Both the position numbers and the translations under genes were made by a program. A model generated the notes under the pieces. It was not told the DNA's origin. It did no database searches and was given only the letters and a program-made list of their open reading frames with translations. This document shows positions 46,380-57,246 of a stretch of 57,396 nt of DNA, piece after piece. The stretch lies in assembly GCA_019242155.1 (NCBI GenBank), contig JAFAWA010000314.1, positions 1 to 57,396 on the forward strand, given 5' to 3'. Numbering within the stretch: position 1 is the first letter of the stretch; every line of letters begins with the position of its first letter. The stretch is from Terriglobia bacterium. GTDB lineage: Bacteria > Acidobacteriota > Terriglobia > Bryobacterales > Bryobacteraceae.

Positions 46380-47559
46380 GGATCGCCAGTCGCAGTTTCA
46401 TGATTTCGTCAAAAATGCGGCCCGCGATTTCGCGCTTGGGGGCGCGTGAGAAAGGCAGTGTTTCGCCGGTGCGGGTAACCAGCACGACCTCATTCTGCTC
46501 GGATTCGAAGCCGGTATCGGCAGTGCCTACGAGGTTGGCCACCACCATGTCGCAGTTCTTCGATTCGAGCTTTCTGCGAGCTTCTTGAATCAGGTTCTGG
46601 GTTTCGGCGGCGAAACCGATCAGCAGGCGGTCGCCCTTTTTTCGACCCAACTCCGCCAGGATGTCGGGGGTGGGGTCGAGTTCGAGGGAAACGCGCGCCG
46701 CCGTTTTTTTGACCTTCTGCTCCGGCACTTTACTCAAATGGAAATCCGCCACGGCCGCCGACTTGATGACGATTGTTGCCGGCCCGAGGTTCTCGAATAC
46801 TTTATCGTGCATCTCTGAGGCGGTGCGCACTGCGATCAACTCGACGCCGCGAGGCTGGGGCAGATGTACCGGTCCGGAAATCAGAATCACGCGTGCGCCC
46901 CGCGCCGCCGCCACTTCGGCCAGCGCGTAACCCATGCGTCCGCTCGAACGATTGGAAATGAACCGCACGGGGTCGAGGGGCTCCTGTGTAGGCCCGGCGG
47001 TAACTAGAACGGTCTCTTCTTCCAAATCGCGCCGGTTCTCAATCGCCAACTCAATCCGTTCGGAGATCTCCTCTGGACTCGCGAGCCGGCCGGCGCCTGT
47101 CATGCCGCAGGCCAGATAACCTTCCGCAGGCCCTACCGTCAGGTGCCCCCGGCGTTCGAGGGTTTCCAGGTTAGCTTGGGTAGCCGGGTGCTGCCACATG
47201 TTTACATTCATGGCGGGAGCGAGCACTACCGGACCGGTGAATGCCAGATATAAGGTGGTCAGAAAATCGTCGGCAATGCCGTGCGCGAGCTTGGCTAAGA
47301 GGTCCGCGGTCGCCGGGGCAACCACCAGCAGATCGTGTTCCTGGGCTACCGAAATGTGCTCAATGGCGCTCTCGATTGCGAACAGATCCGTAAGCACTTT
47401 GCGGCCGGTAAGAGCGGCGAAGGTCAGGGGGCGCAGGAATTCCTGAGATGCGGTGGTCATCACGGCTTGCACCGCGTGACCGCGGTCCATCAACAAGCGG
47501 GCGAGCTCGGCGGACTTATAGGCCGCGATGCCTCCACCCACGCCCAAGATGATCCGCAT
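46360..47559 (-). CDS. coaBC: Bifunctional phosphopantothenoylcysteine decarboxylase/synthetase
   Basis: GVGGGIAAYKSAELARLL, APAMNVNMWQHPATQANL, VTAGPTQEPLDPVRFISNRSSGRMGYALAE. Confidence 0.96.
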   Translation of the reverse strand: MRIILGVGGGIAAYKSAELARLLMDRGHAVQAVMTTASQEFLRPLTFAALTGRKVLTDLFAIESAIEHISVAQEHDLLVVAPATADLLAKLAHGIADDFLTTLYLAFTGPVVLAPAMNVNMWQHPATQANLETLERRGHLTVGPAEGYLACGMTGAGRLASPEEISERIELAIENRRDLEEETVLVTAGPTQEPLDPVRFISNRSSGRMGYALAEVAAARGARVILISGPVHLPQPRGVELIAVRTASEMHDKVFENLGPATIVIKSAAVADFHLSKVPEQKVKKTAARVSLELDPTPDILAELGRKKGDRLLIGFAAETQNLIQEARRKLESKNCDMVVANLVGTADTGFESEQNEVVLVTRTGETLPFSRAPKREIAGRIFDEIMKLRLAIHAADGR

Positions 47560-47563
47560 ACGT

Positions 47564-47809
47564 CTACAGAATAGGCTCGGGTTCCGGTTCGGGAGCTTGC
47601 CCCGAAAGGTTGTACTTCACTAGACCGCGCCGCGTCTCTTCCATCGCCACGACGGTGGGCTTTTTCGATGACGTCGGCAGGGCAGGACGCGCGCCTCCTT
47701 GCAACTGGCGGGCCCGCTTAGCCGAAACAATGATAAAGCGATAGGTGCTCTGTTCGGGATCGTCGGGGATAGTGCAGTGCGCGTTGTTACGGGGAGCTTT
47801 CTGAGCCAT
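47564..47809 (-). CDS. rpoZ: RNA polymerase omega subunit
   Basis: STYRFIIVSAKRARQLQGGARPAL...VAMEETRRGLVKYNL; adjacent to coaBC. Confidence 0.88.
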   Translation of the reverse strand: MAQKAPRNNAHCTIPDDPEQSTYRFIIVSAKRARQLQGGARPALPTSSKKPTVVAMEETRRGLVKYNLSGQAPEPEPEPIL

Positions 47810-47968
47810 TGAATACAGTAAGCCTTTATTTAGGAATTAACAGCCGGAGCGGCTACTCGACTCATTGTCGCGCATTGGGATTCGTCTGTCGAGCGTGGTG
47901 CTGACGCGCGACTTTGCCCGGCGGACTCAAGAAACCGCGTGGCAGTCCGATATGACAAGTGGACTGCT

Positions 47969-48169
47969 ATGAGATCTCTCGTTTGTACCGCCTTTCTATT
48001 GAGCGCTGCTGTGTGGACACATGCGCAGACTACCCCTTTGACGCCGCTGAATCCGGGTGCGCGGAATGGCGTTGCCGCCCCGCCCGCGAGGGGCGTCGTA
48101 ATGCCGCCGCCCGAGGATAACGGGCAGGTGCGAGGACGCGGCCCGATCGGCTCTATATCGGCTCTATAA
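47969..48169 (+). CDS. Small secreted protein, unknown function
   Basis: MRSLVCTAFLLSAAVWTHAQ signal peptide followed by a short Pro/Gly-rich tail; an opposite ORF overlaps. Confidence 0.45.
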   Translation: MRSLVCTAFLLSAAVWTHAQTTPLTPLNPGARNGVAAPPARGVVMPPPEDNGQVRGRGPIGSISAL

Positions 48170-48241
48170 GGTGACAATCGTGCCTGGCGCACCGAAAACG
48201 GAATCGGAGCGATAGAATCTCCTGAATAGGAGATCCACGCC

Positions 48242-49261
48242 GTGCGCTACGTTCTTACAATTATCGGACTGATCGCCCTATCTGCCGCGGCGATCGCCAT
48301 TTTGTATCCGGCGCCTCCCGCCGCAGCTTCCACCGGACCCATTCCTCTGAACTGCAACCGGGCCTGCCTGGAAGACCTGGTGAACCAATACCTGAGCGCT
48401 CTCGTCGCTCACGATCCAAAGCGCCTGCCGTTATCCGCGGATGCGAGGTATACCGAAAACGATCAACGCATCGAGATTGGAGACGGGTTTTGGAAGACGG
48501 TGGAAGGGACCGGCAACTATAGACACTACTTCGCGGACCCGGAGTTCGGCCAGGTGGCGTTTATGGGAACGATGCGGGAAGCGGGCGCTCCGCTGCTGAT
48601 GAGCCTGCGGCTGCGAGTGGAGCTTGGCCGGATCACGGAAATCGAAAGCGTTTACTTTCGGCAAGGCGGAGGCGGGCCTTCCGGCATACCCGATATGGAC
48701 AAGCCTTATAAGCCGGAGGACCTTTGGTTCAAGTCAATCCCGACCGCCGAGCGGCCCACACGGCAGGAGATGATCGCGACCGCCGACGGCTACTTCACGG
48801 GCCTTCAGAAAAACGACGGCAAGGGCATCAACGGTACGGGGACCTATCCGTTCACAAACGACTGCCACCGCATAGAGAATGGAGCCCCGACGACCAACGT
48901 CCCCCGGCCGCCGAACGAGCCGCCGAATACGGTCAACGGCTTCGCGCTCGACTGTCTTTCTCAATTCAAACTGGGCTTCTACTTTGTGGTGCAAAGCATC
49001 CACGACAGGCGTTATCCGGTGGTAGACAGGGAGCGCGGCGTGGTCTGGTCGCATGCCGTGTTCGACCAGGGCGCCGTCAATTCCGGCACGCTCTCGGACG
49101 GCCGAAAGTACACGTTTCGCGGCTTCAACCGGCCTTCCAGCATCCTGGTAACGGAGGCGTTCTTAATTGAGAACGGCAAAATTCGGCGCGTAGAAATGGT
49201 GGGGCCATCCGTGCCGTACCACTTGAATTCGCCCTGGCCCGGAGCGCTCAGCGGAAATTAG
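48242..49261 (+). CDS. NTF2/SnoaL-like secreted protein (DUF8021-like)
   Basis: N-terminal TM/signal; NRACLEDLVNQYLSALVAHDPKRLPLSADARYTENDQRIEIGDGFWKTVEG. Confidence 0.75.
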   Translation: MRYVLTIIGLIALSAAAIAILYPAPPAAASTGPIPLNCNRACLEDLVNQYLSALVAHDPKRLPLSADARYTENDQRIEIGDGFWKTVEGTGNYRHYFADPEFGQVAFMGTMREAGAPLLMSLRLRVELGRITEIESVYFRQGGGGPSGIPDMDKPYKPEDLWFKSIPTAERPTRQEMIATADGYFTGLQKNDGKGINGTGTYPFTNDCHRIENGAPTTNVPRPPNEPPNTVNGFALDCLSQFKLGFYFVVQSIHDRRYPVVDRERGVVWSHAVFDQGAVNSGTLSDGRKYTFRGFNRPSSILVTEAFLIENGKIRRVEMVGPSVPYHLNSPWPGALSGN

Positions 49262-49303
49262 CTGGGGCGACGGGTCGGCGAGCGCGCGTCGAAAAGGCTC
49301 TGG

Positions 49304-49474
49304 TCAAGACTGGATCGAGCCGGCGACCAGGCACTGCTTTTCATAGCACAGGCGGGCGGCCTCCAGGCGGATCTCCAACTCCTCGGCAGGCATTCCCAGT
49401 TCCTCTTCCAATTGCTCGGAAGTCGCGCCTTCCCTGCTCCTCTGATACATGTAAAGACGCCATTGCTGTGGCAT
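49304..49474 (-). CDS. Small conserved-looking protein, unknown function
   Basis: MPQQWRLYMYQRSREGATSEQLEEELGMPAEELEIRLEAARLCYEKQCLVAGSIQS; start at an internal ATG. Confidence 0.5.
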   Translation of the reverse strand: MPQQWRLYMYQRSREGATSEQLEEELGMPAEELEIRLEAARLCYEKQCLVAGSIQS

Positions 49475-49555
49475 TGCAACTCCTCCGCACAAAACGTGAA
49501 ATGTGAGAGACATTCGTTTCACTCTGGACTAAGCTGAGAAGTAGGAGCGCCGCGG

Positions 49556-50986
49556 ATGCGAAACAATTCCCGATTGCTTCCCCTGACCTTGTACAAAACC
49601 CTGGTCAGAGCAGCAAGTTGGTTCGTTCCGGCACAGGTCCGCCCAGCTTGGCGCACCAAATGGGATTCTGTCCTCTCGAACGCTTGGGTTCTTACCGAGC
49701 GCGGCGAGTTGAACGGGCGTGTGTTATCCGAATGCTCCCGCGATTGTTTGAAGGACGTCGTGTACGGTTGGAAAACTAAGCAGGAACTGCGCCAACTGCT
49801 CCGCTCCCCCCGGTTCGTGATTATGGCGCTGGCGAGCGTCCTGGTAGTAATGGGGATCTTGACGTTCGGCTTTTCCGGCACTCGGGGCTTATTCCGGCCC
49901 TTGCCGGTCACCGATCCCGACCGCCTGGTCTGGATTCGCTATACGGGTTCGGTCGGCCAGATGGTCGGAGTTCCCCCAAGGGTTTTGCCGGGATGGCGGG
50001 CGCATTCCTCCCTCGTTTCGGGCATAGCGGCTTACTGGCGAAAGCCGTTTGCTCCTCATGTGCATGCCACGACCAATTTCTTCTCTGTGCTCGGCGCGAA
50101 GGCTAGCGAGGGCCGATTGTTCGTGCCGGGAGATCGCGATGCCGCGATCTTGAGCGACTCGGGCCGCCGCACGATTTATGGATCCAAAGCGAAGGTGTTA
50201 GGCCGGCAGGTCCAGCTAGAGGGCCACTTATATACGATAGTCGGCGTCCTTCCCGATTCTTTCTGGGCAGTTTCGCCGCGAATAGTGATTTGGACACCAC
50301 TCGAGCTCGAGCCGCAGCCGGATCCGAGTGTTCCCGTTCTGATCTCGACCGTGGGCCGGATTAAGCCGGGCGTGTCTCTGGATGCGGTGCGCACGGACCT
50401 GTTCAACGCCGCTAAAGCGTCGGGCGTGTCTCTGCCGCGGAGGCCGGAAGTGGTCCAGTTCACAGCCGTTGCCGGACCGGAGCTGCCCAGCTATCTACTG
50501 GGTATTCTCTTTGCGATAACCGTCGGCCTGGTAATCGTCGCCAAACAACAGCCATTTAGCCTGCGCCATAGCTGGCGCTATTGGCGGTTCCTCGCGGCCA
50601 AAACGATTATGGTGCTGGCGATCCCGTCGCTCGCCTGGATCGAAATCAGCTCCGCGGTTCGTGGCCCCGGGCCCGCCGAAACACTGTTATTAGCTTGGAT
50701 CGGTACCGGCATATCGCTGTCCTTCCTCGCGGCCGGCGCATTTGCCTTTTGGTGGAGTTTTGCCGATCAGCGACGCCGTTGCCCGCAATGCCTGCAGCTT
50801 CTCGCCATGCCCGTCACAATCGGCTCCTGGTCGAGCGTGCTCGACCCAGTGACCACGGAGTTTCTCTGCGAATCCGGCCACGGCTCCCTTTCCGTGCCGG
50901 AGACCGAACACGGCGAACCCGATCGCTGGACGGCCCTGGACGCTTCCTGGCGCGAGCTATTCGAAAAAGTCGGTCCGAATTCTTAG
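49556..50986 (+). CDS. ADOP-derived protein: MacB periplasmic core without FtsX permease block, C-terminal Cys/His motif
   Basis: FRPLPVTDPDRLVWIRYTG..., TTNFFSVLGAKASEGRLFVPGDRDAAILSDSGRRTIYGSKAKVLGRQVQLEGHLYTIVGVLPDSFW; tail RRCPQCLQLL...FLCESGHGSLSVPE. Confidence 0.75.
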   Translation: MRNNSRLLPLTLYKTLVRAASWFVPAQVRPAWRTKWDSVLSNAWVLTERGELNGRVLSECSRDCLKDVVYGWKTKQELRQLLRSPRFVIMALASVLVVMGILTFGFSGTRGLFRPLPVTDPDRLVWIRYTGSVGQMVGVPPRVLPGWRAHSSLVSGIAAYWRKPFAPHVHATTNFFSVLGAKASEGRLFVPGDRDAAILSDSGRRTIYGSKAKVLGRQVQLEGHLYTIVGVLPDSFWAVSPRIVIWTPLELEPQPDPSVPVLISTVGRIKPGVSLDAVRTDLFNAAKASGVSLPRRPEVVQFTAVAGPELPSYLLGILFAITVGLVIVAKQQPFSLRHSWRYWRFLAAKTIMVLAIPSLAWIEISSAVRGPGPAETLLLAWIGTGISLSFLAAGAFAFWWSFADQRRRCPQCLQLLAMPVTIGSWSSVLDPVTTEFLCESGHGSLSVPETEHGEPDRWTALDASWRELFEKVGPNS

Positions 50987-51066
50987 GCTCACAACACGGT
51001 GCTTCGGGTTTCTCCGGCACTTTTCGTACGGAATGCTAAAATCGAGGTTCCACGCGGAGGAACCGA

Positions 51067-52284
51067 ATGGCTGTGAAAGCCCGCCGGCAAGCGGTGGTGG
51101 CGGATGTCGGAGGTGTGAAGGTCGGGGGCAATCACCCTATCGTCGTGCAGTCGATGACGAACACCGACACCTGCGACGTTCCCGCAACCGTCAATCAGGT
51201 GATGGCGCTCGCGCGCGCCGGCTCGGAACTGGTGCGCATCACGGTGAACACCGAGCAGGCCGCAGCCGCCGTCCCCAAAATTGTCGAGACGCTGGATAAG
51301 TTCGGCGTGCGCGTTCCGATCATCGGCGACTTTCACTATAACGGCCACATCCTGCTCAAAAAATACCCGGACTGCGCGCGGGCGCTGGCCAAATATCGCA
51401 TCAATCCCGGCAACGCTAATATTGGCCGCAAGACTGATGAAAATTTCCGGACGATGATCGAAGTTGCGATCGAAAATAACAGGCCGGTCCGGATCGGCGT
51501 CAACTGGGGCTCGCTCGATCAGGCACTGCTCACGCGCATGATGGACGAGAACTCCCGCCTGCCTGAGCCGAAAGAGGCCCGGGAAGTCATGATGGATGCG
51601 ATCGTGGTGAGCGCTGTGGATTCCGCGAAAGCCGCTGAGAGCCACGGAATGGCGCACGACAAAATCATCCTGAGTGCCAAGGTAAGCGGCGTGCAGGACC
51701 TCATCGATGTCTACCGCGCGCTGGCCGACGCCTGCGATTACCCGCTGCACCTCGGTCTCACAGAGGCGGGCATGGGTAACAAAGGAATCGTGGCCACAAC
51801 TGCGGCTTTAGCGCCGTTATTACAGGAGGGAATCGGCGACACAATTCGCACTTCGCTTACGCCCGCGCCAAATGGGGACCGCACCGAAGAAGTGATCGTC
51901 TCGCAGCAGATTCTGCAGTCGCTCGGCATCCGCAGTTTCACACCGCAAGTCACGGCATGTCCCGGCTGCGGCCGCACCACCAGCACGTTCTTCCAGGAGA
52001 TGGCGGACGAAATCCAGACCTATCTAAGAAACCAGATGCCACAGTGGAAACAGACCAATCCGGGTGTGGAAACAATGAAGGTAGCTGTGATGGGCTGCAT
52101 AGTCAACGGTCCTGGAGAATCTAAGCACTCGAATATCGGCATCTCTCTCCCGGGCACATTCGAAGAGCCGAAGGCGCCGGTTTATGTGGATGGCCGGCTG
52201 ATGACGACTCTGAAGGGAAACCAGATCGTGTCCGAGTTCATCGGCATATTGAACGATTACGTAAGCTCGCATTACGCCGGTTAG
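51067..52284 (+). CDS. ispG: 4-hydroxy-3-methylbut-2-en-1-yl diphosphate synthase
   Basis: [20 protein letters not shown]-like [51 protein letters not shown]. Confidence 0.96.
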   Translation: MAVKARRQAVVADVGGVKVGGNHPIVVQSMTNTDTCDVPATVNQVMALARAGSELVRITVNTEQAAAAVPKIVETLDKFGVRVPIIGDFHYNGHILLKKYPDCARALAKYRINPGNANIGRKTDENFRTMIEVAIENNRPVRIGVNWGSLDQALLTRMMDENSRLPEPKEAREVMMDAIVVSAVDSAKAAESHGMAHDKIILSAKVSGVQDLIDVYRALADACDYPLHLGLTEAGMGNKGIVATTAALAPLLQEGIGDTIRTSLTPAPNGDRTEEVIVSQQILQSLGIRSFTPQVTACPGCGRTTSTFFQEMADEIQTYLRNQMPQWKQTNPGVETMKVAVMGCIVNGPGESKHSNIGISLPGTFEEPKAPVYVDGRLMTTLKGNQIVSEFIGILNDYVSSHYAG

Positions 52285-52289
52285 GATTG

Positions 52290-52730
52290 ATGGCGAAGCG
52301 CTTCACACTCGAAGAAGCACAAAGACTGCTCTCCAGCCTCGATCCCCTTCTACGAAAAGCCATTCAGCGGAAATCCGCTTATGCCGCGGCAGAACAGGCC
52401 GTGAAGGAGTTCAGCCAGCGCATTCTGGTGTCGGGCGGCATGCTGATCGATCGCGACCAGGTGATCGCCGCTCGCAATCAGCGGGACGCCGCGGCCGCGG
52501 AACTGCGTAGCGTTCTCGAAGAGGTGCAGGAATTCGGCTGTGTGGTGAAGGATCTCGATATCGGCCTGCTTGATTTCCCGACCATGTTTCGCGGCCGTGA
52601 AGTTTACCTTTGCTGGAAACTCGGCGAGCCGTCCATTTCCTGGTGGCATGGGACCGATGAAGGTTTTGCCGGCCGAAAGAGCATCGATCAGGATTTTCGT
52701 GAGCACCACAAAGGCGACCCCACTCACTAA
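52290..52730 (+). CDS. DUF2203 family protein
   Basis: MAKRFTLEEAQRLLSSLDPLLRKAI..., GCVVKDLDIGLLDFPTMFRGREVYLCWKLGEPSISWWHGTDEGFAGRKSID. Confidence 0.9.
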   Translation: MAKRFTLEEAQRLLSSLDPLLRKAIQRKSAYAAAEQAVKEFSQRILVSGGMLIDRDQVIAARNQRDAAAAELRSVLEEVQEFGCVVKDLDIGLLDFPTMFRGREVYLCWKLGEPSISWWHGTDEGFAGRKSIDQDFREHHKGDPTH

Positions 52731-53280
52731 CGCGCGCGAAGTCGAGATCAAACTGGCGGTGCCCAGCGCGGCCCACGCCCGCCGCCTGCTTCGCACCCAG
52801 GGCTTCAACGTTTGGAAGCCGCGCGTCTTCGAAGCAAACGACGTATTCGACACGCCCGACTTCCGGCTTCGCAACAGCGAATCGCTACTGCGCGTGCGGG
52901 AGGTGAAACGCGAGGCGATTCTCACGTACAAGGGCCCTCCGGAGCCAGGCCGGCATAAGAGCCGGGAAGAACTAGAGGTCGATGCGAGCGACCCCCATAC
53001 GCTTGCGGCGATCTTGGAACGGTTGGGCTTCCACCGCGTGTTCCGGTATGAAAAGTACCGCACCGAATTCCGCCGCGGCAAAACCGGTACCGTGACTTTG
53101 GACGAAACCCCCATAGGCGTTTATCTGGAACTCGAAGGCCCTCCGCCGTGGATCGACCGCACCGCACGCCTGCTGGGATTCGCGGAAGAGGAGTACATCA
53201 CCGCGAGCTACGCGCGGCTTTATTTGGAAGCGTGCGCGCGGAAGGGATGCGCGCCGACGAATATGGTGTTCGAGTCCTGA
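52702..53280 (+). CDS. CYTH domain protein (class IV adenylate cyclase/thiamine-triphosphatase superfamily)
   Basis: REVEIKLAVPSAAHARRLL (ExExK), LLRVREVKREAILTYKGPPE, VTLDETPIGVYLELEG; start (GTG at 52702 or ATG at 52657) uncertain. Confidence 0.88.
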   Translation, partial: STTKATPLTNAREVEIKLAVPSAAHARRLLRTQGFNVWKPRVFEANDVFDTPDFRLRNSESLLRVREVKREAILTYKGPPEPGRHKSREELEVDASDPHTLAAILERLGFHRVFRYEKYRTEFRRGKTGTVTLDETPIGVYLELEGPPPWIDRTARLLGFAEEEYITASYARLYLEACARKGCAPTNMVFES

Positions 53281-53323
53281 CGAGTTCCAGTTTATTATCC
53301 GCTGCGCTATTCGCGAAAGAAAT

Positions 53324-55267
53324 TTGCGGGAAACCTCAGGGCATCGGAAGCCGTCTACGCTGTATTCTTGTTTGGGGTCACTGGTGAAATCGAAATCTCA
53401 CGTAAGCACAGCCTGGTGTGTATTTGTCTCGGTCTCTATTCTTCTGCCGCGCGCGATTTTGGCTCAGGCGCCGCAATATACCATTTCAACCGTAGCCGGA
53501 AATGGCACTGCCGGGTTCTCGGGCGATGGAGGCATGGCGACGGCGGCGGAACTTTTCTACCCTTACAAGATCGCCTTAGATTCCTCCGGAAACCTTTTTA
53601 TCGCGGATCAATACAACTTTCGCATCCGCAAGGTCGGCACGGACGGCAAGATCAGCACAGTCGCCGGAAACGGCACCTTCGGATTTACCGGCGATGGCAG
53701 CGCGGCCACATCGGCCGAGATATTCTCGCCATCTGGAGTTGCAGTCGATTCCGCAGGTGATTTGTACTTCACTCAGACCGACACTAGCGGGACCACCACT
53801 TATTCAGCCCTGCGCGAAGTATCCGGGGGAAACATCAGTACCGTAGTGGGTGGTAATTCGACCACTCCACTAGGATCGGGTTACTCGGGGGACGGAGGTC
53901 CGGCCGTCAATGCCCAACTGAATACTCCGTTGGCCGTAACTCTAGACGGCGCGGGCAATCTGTACATCACCGACACGGTAAATAGCGCTATCCGCGAAGT
54001 TACCGCGGACGGCAACATCAACACGATTGCCGGTAACGGCACGGCCAAGTACTCCGGCGACAATGGCCCAGCCGGCCGAGCGTCGTTAAATCGGCCGGAT
54101 GGCGCGGCGTTTGATACAGCAGGCAATCTATATATCGCCGACACCCACAACTACTGTGTTCGCGTGATAAAGAATGGAATCATTTCGACCTTCGCCGGGA
54201 TCTGTGGAACTCTGGGCTTTTCCGGTGATAACGGCCCCGCTGCCAAAGCGCTACTGAATTATCCGACGGATGTCGCCATAGACAGTAGCGGGAATGTGTA
54301 TATCGCGGACTCGAATAATTACCGCATCCGCATGGTAACGCCCTCGGGAACGATTTACACCATCGCCGGCAGTACCTCCCCGGGTTCGAGCGGCGATGGG
54401 GGACCCGCTACAAGCGCGCAGCTCATGGCGCCTTTCGGACTCGCCATCGGTCCTAACGGCGTGATTTACATCTCTGATCAGGCGAGCAATGTGATCCGCC
54501 TGTTGACCCCGGTTCTGTCAGCTCCATCCATTGATCATGCCCAGAGTGTCAGTTCTTGCGGCGCGTTCCATGCGGCTGCGGCACCGGGCGCGTGGATCGA
54601 GATCTACGGCTCCAGTTTGGCCCCGCATGCGCGGCTTTGGAGCGTTGGTGATTTTAATGGAGCCACTGCGCCCACCTCACTCGACGGAACCTACGCGACC
54701 ATCGCAGGTCAAAACGCGGTTCTCGCTTATATCGGACCAGGCCAGGTAAATGCCCAAGTGCCGTTGAGTACTCCAGTTGGTGCCCAGCAACTAATTGTCA
54801 CTAATAAAGCCGGTAGCAGCGCGGCCTATGCAATGACCATCACTGCCACCGAGGCAGGGCTGTGCCAAGGTCTCTCATTCAATGGCAACACTTATGTTGC
54901 CGCGGTCGTAAACGGTACTTCGACTTATATCTATCCATCCACGGCCAATGTTGCGGGAGTGACCTCACGTCCGGCGCAACCGGGAGAGATACTAAACCTT
55001 TTCGGTAACGGATTTGGCGCGGTAACTCCAGCGGCCGGGCAGGCGCAAGTCGTCCAAAACTCCAACTCGCTTGCAAACAAGTTCACGATTGCGATTGGCG
55101 GAATAAACGCAACTATCCAGTATGCGGGGCTTGCCGAACAGGCGATTGGCTTATATCAATTCAACGTGATGGTACCGAACATTCCGGATAGCGACACGGT
55201 GCCGGTCACGTTCACACTGGGCGGCGTGGCAGGAACACAAACCCTGTTTATCGCCGTCCATCACTGA
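53324..55267 (+). CDS. Secreted NHL-repeat protein with TIGR03437-like C-terminal domain
   Basis: Repeated ISTVAGNGT.GFSGDGG.A..A.L..P..IA.DS.GNLFIAD..N.RIRKV; C-terminus GAWIEIYGSSLAP...IGPGQVNAQVPLSTPVGAQQLIVTN...LYQFNVMVPNIPDSDTVPV. Start may be internal. Confidence 0.88.
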   Translation: MRETSGHRKPSTLYSCLGSLVKSKSHVSTAWCVFVSVSILLPRAILAQAPQYTISTVAGNGTAGFSGDGGMATAAELFYPYKIALDSSGNLFIADQYNFRIRKVGTDGKISTVAGNGTFGFTGDGSAATSAEIFSPSGVAVDSAGDLYFTQTDTSGTTTYSALREVSGGNISTVVGGNSTTPLGSGYSGDGGPAVNAQLNTPLAVTLDGAGNLYITDTVNSAIREVTADGNINTIAGNGTAKYSGDNGPAGRASLNRPDGAAFDTAGNLYIADTHNYCVRVIKNGIISTFAGICGTLGFSGDNGPAAKALLNYPTDVAIDSSGNVYIADSNNYRIRMVTPSGTIYTIAGSTSPGSSGDGGPATSAQLMAPFGLAIGPNGVIYISDQASNVIRLLTPVLSAPSIDHAQSVSSCGAFHAAAAPGAWIEIYGSSLAPHARLWSVGDFNGATAPTSLDGTYATIAGQNAVLAYIGPGQVNAQVPLSTPVGAQQLIVTNKAGSSAAYAMTITATEAGLCQGLSFNGNTYVAAVVNGTSTYIYPSTANVAGVTSRPAQPGEILNLFGNGFGAVTPAAGQAQVVQNSNSLANKFTIAIGGINATIQYAGLAEQAIGLYQFNVMVPNIPDSDTVPVTFTLGGVAGTQTLFIAVHH

Positions 55268-55409
55268 CGCGATACCTAATTAGTGAACCATTTCCATGGC
55301 CACTAATTGCACCACGCCAGGTACTCGGTTTTCATAACTGCCTCGCGCTTTTCGTGGGCAGTTTCCGGGCCCTCGGTAGATAGCCGTGGTATGACGCCGT
55401 ACTAAGGTT

Positions 55410-56045
55410 TCACCGGGCCGTGCCGCTGACCAGGTAAACGGCCACCTCGGCCAGCAGATTAGGGAATAAACTCACCTTCCTCGGTCCGGACAGAAAGTAG
55501 CGCCGCTCCACCAACAACCCTTCGAGCGCCGCCAGGTGTTCGAAATCATCTACGGTCAAGAAATGGATGTTGGGCGACTCAAACCAGTCATAAGGAAACA
55601 GCGCGGTTTTGGGCGCCCGGCCGCCAAAAAGCAAAGACAGGCGAACCTTCCAATGTCCATAGTTCGGAAACGCTACGATCACTCGCCGTCCCACGCGCAG
55701 CATCTCGCGGATAACCTTGCGAGGGTGGTGGGTCTCCTGCAATGTCTGGCTGAGCACGACATAATCAAACGCCTGGCTGGGATAATCCGCCAGGCCTTGG
55801 TCTATATCGCCCTGATACACGGAGACGCCCCGGGCAATGGCGCGCCGTACCTTGGCGCCTGAGATCTCTACACCACGCGCGTCCACGCCTTTGTGCAGCG
55901 CCAGCCATTCGAGCAGTTCGCCGTCGCCGCAGCCGAGATCCAGAACTTTCGTCTTGGGCTCGACAATTTCTCCGATGATTCGATAATCGCTGCGGCCGAG
56001 CAGCTCGCGAACAAAGGGCGCCGGCCCCGGCGCGGGAGCGATCAT
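55410..56045 (-). CDS. metW: Methionine biosynthesis protein MetW
   Basis: [67 protein letters not shown]; 4-nt overlap with metX. Confidence 0.94.
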   Translation of the reverse strand: MIAPAPGPAPFVRELLGRSDYRIIGEIVEPKTKVLDLGCGDGELLEWLALHKGVDARGVEISGAKVRRAIARGVSVYQGDIDQGLADYPSQAFDYVVLSQTLQETHHPRKVIREMLRVGRRVIVAFPNYGHWKVRLSLLFGGRAPKTALFPYDWFESPNIHFLTVDDFEHLAALEGLLVERRYFLSGPRKVSLFPNLLAEVAVYLVSGTAR

Positions 56046-57148
56046 TGAACTTTCTCGTACGTGCTTGCCAGAAACCCTCGAATCAGATCCGTCTGTTCCG
56101 CCACGTCAACCAAAAACGCATCGTGACCGTAATTCGACAGCAGTTCGACATAGGCCACGTCGCGGTTGCGCGACCGCAAGGCCCGCACGATCTCCTGCGA
56201 TTGATAACTCGGGTATAGCCAATCGGAGCTGAAGCTGGTTACCAGAAATCGCGCCCGCGTGCATTCAAACGCCGCCGCGAGGCTGCCGTGTCCGTTTACC
56301 AGGTCGAAGTAATCCATCGCCTTGGTGATGTAAAGATACGAGTTGGCATCAAACCGATTCACAAACTGGCTGCCGCGGTAGCGCAGGTAACTCTCCACTT
56401 CGAAGTCGACATCGAAGTCGAAGCCGAAATTCTCCTTCCCCCGCAGACGGCGTCCAAACTTTTCGCGCATGGAATCGTCGCTCATGTACGTGATGTGGCC
56501 CACCATGCGTGCTACAGCAAGGCCGCGCGCCGGCGGCTTCCGGCCATAGTAGTTGCCTTCGTTCCAATCCGGGTCCGCCATGATCGCCTGCCGGCCCACT
56601 TCATTGAAGGCGATCTGCTGCGCGCTATGGCGCGTGGTGGTGGCGATGGGGATGGCACTCACGACGCGATCCGGATACGAAACCGCCCATTCGAGCGCCT
56701 GCATGCCGCCCATGGACCCGCCGGAAACGGAGAGCAGCCGTTCAATGCCGAACGAGTCGAGGAGCATCTTTTGCAGCCGCACCATGTCGCCCATGGTAAT
56801 CACCGGGAATGACATCGCGTATGGGCAGCCTGTCTCCGGATTGACGGTAGAGGGCCCGGTGGTGCCGCGGCACCCGCCCAGCACATTGGAACAGATCACG
56901 AAATACCGGTTGGTATCGAACGCCTTCCCCGGTCCGATCATGTTGTCCCACCAGCCGGGCTTTCCTGTCTCATGGCTGATCCCGGCGGCATGGGCGTCGC
57001 CCGAAAACGCGTGCAGGATCAGGATGCCATTGGTCTTCCGCTCGTTTAACTCACCATAGGTCTCGTACGCTACATCCACGGGCGCAAGCGTGGCGCCGTT
57101 GTCCAACTGGATGCAATCGAACCGCACAACGTTAGATTCGACGATCAT
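56042..57148 (-). CDS. metX: Homoserine O-acetyltransferase
   Basis: [77 protein letters not shown]; start at MIVESN. Confidence 0.95.
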   Translation of the reverse strand: MIVESNVVRFDCIQLDNGATLAPVDVAYETYGELNERKTNGILILHAFSGDAHAAGISHETGKPGWWDNMIGPGKAFDTNRYFVICSNVLGGCRGTTGPSTVNPETGCPYAMSFPVITMGDMVRLQKMLLDSFGIERLLSVSGGSMGGMQALEWAVSYPDRVVSAIPIATTTRHSAQQIAFNEVGRQAIMADPDWNEGNYYGRKPPARGLAVARMVGHITYMSDDSMREKFGRRLRGKENFGFDFDVDFEVESYLRYRGSQFVNRFDANSYLYITKAMDYFDLVNGHGSLAAAFECTRARFLVTSFSSDWLYPSYQSQEIVRALRSRNRDVAYVELLSNYGHDAFLVDVAEQTDLIRGFLASTYEKVQ

Positions 57149-57246
57149 TACGAAGTTTGTTCTCAATCATAGCAAAGCCCGCTTGCGCTAGCTCCCAAGC
57201 TTGCAGTAGCATAGGCGCGGTGCGATCTCGAAAGGGAGAGTTTGGT

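Noticed and set aside
50989-51750. 253-aa antisense ORF over ispG
   Set aside because: ispG is unambiguous; the antisense ORF has no family-like motifs.
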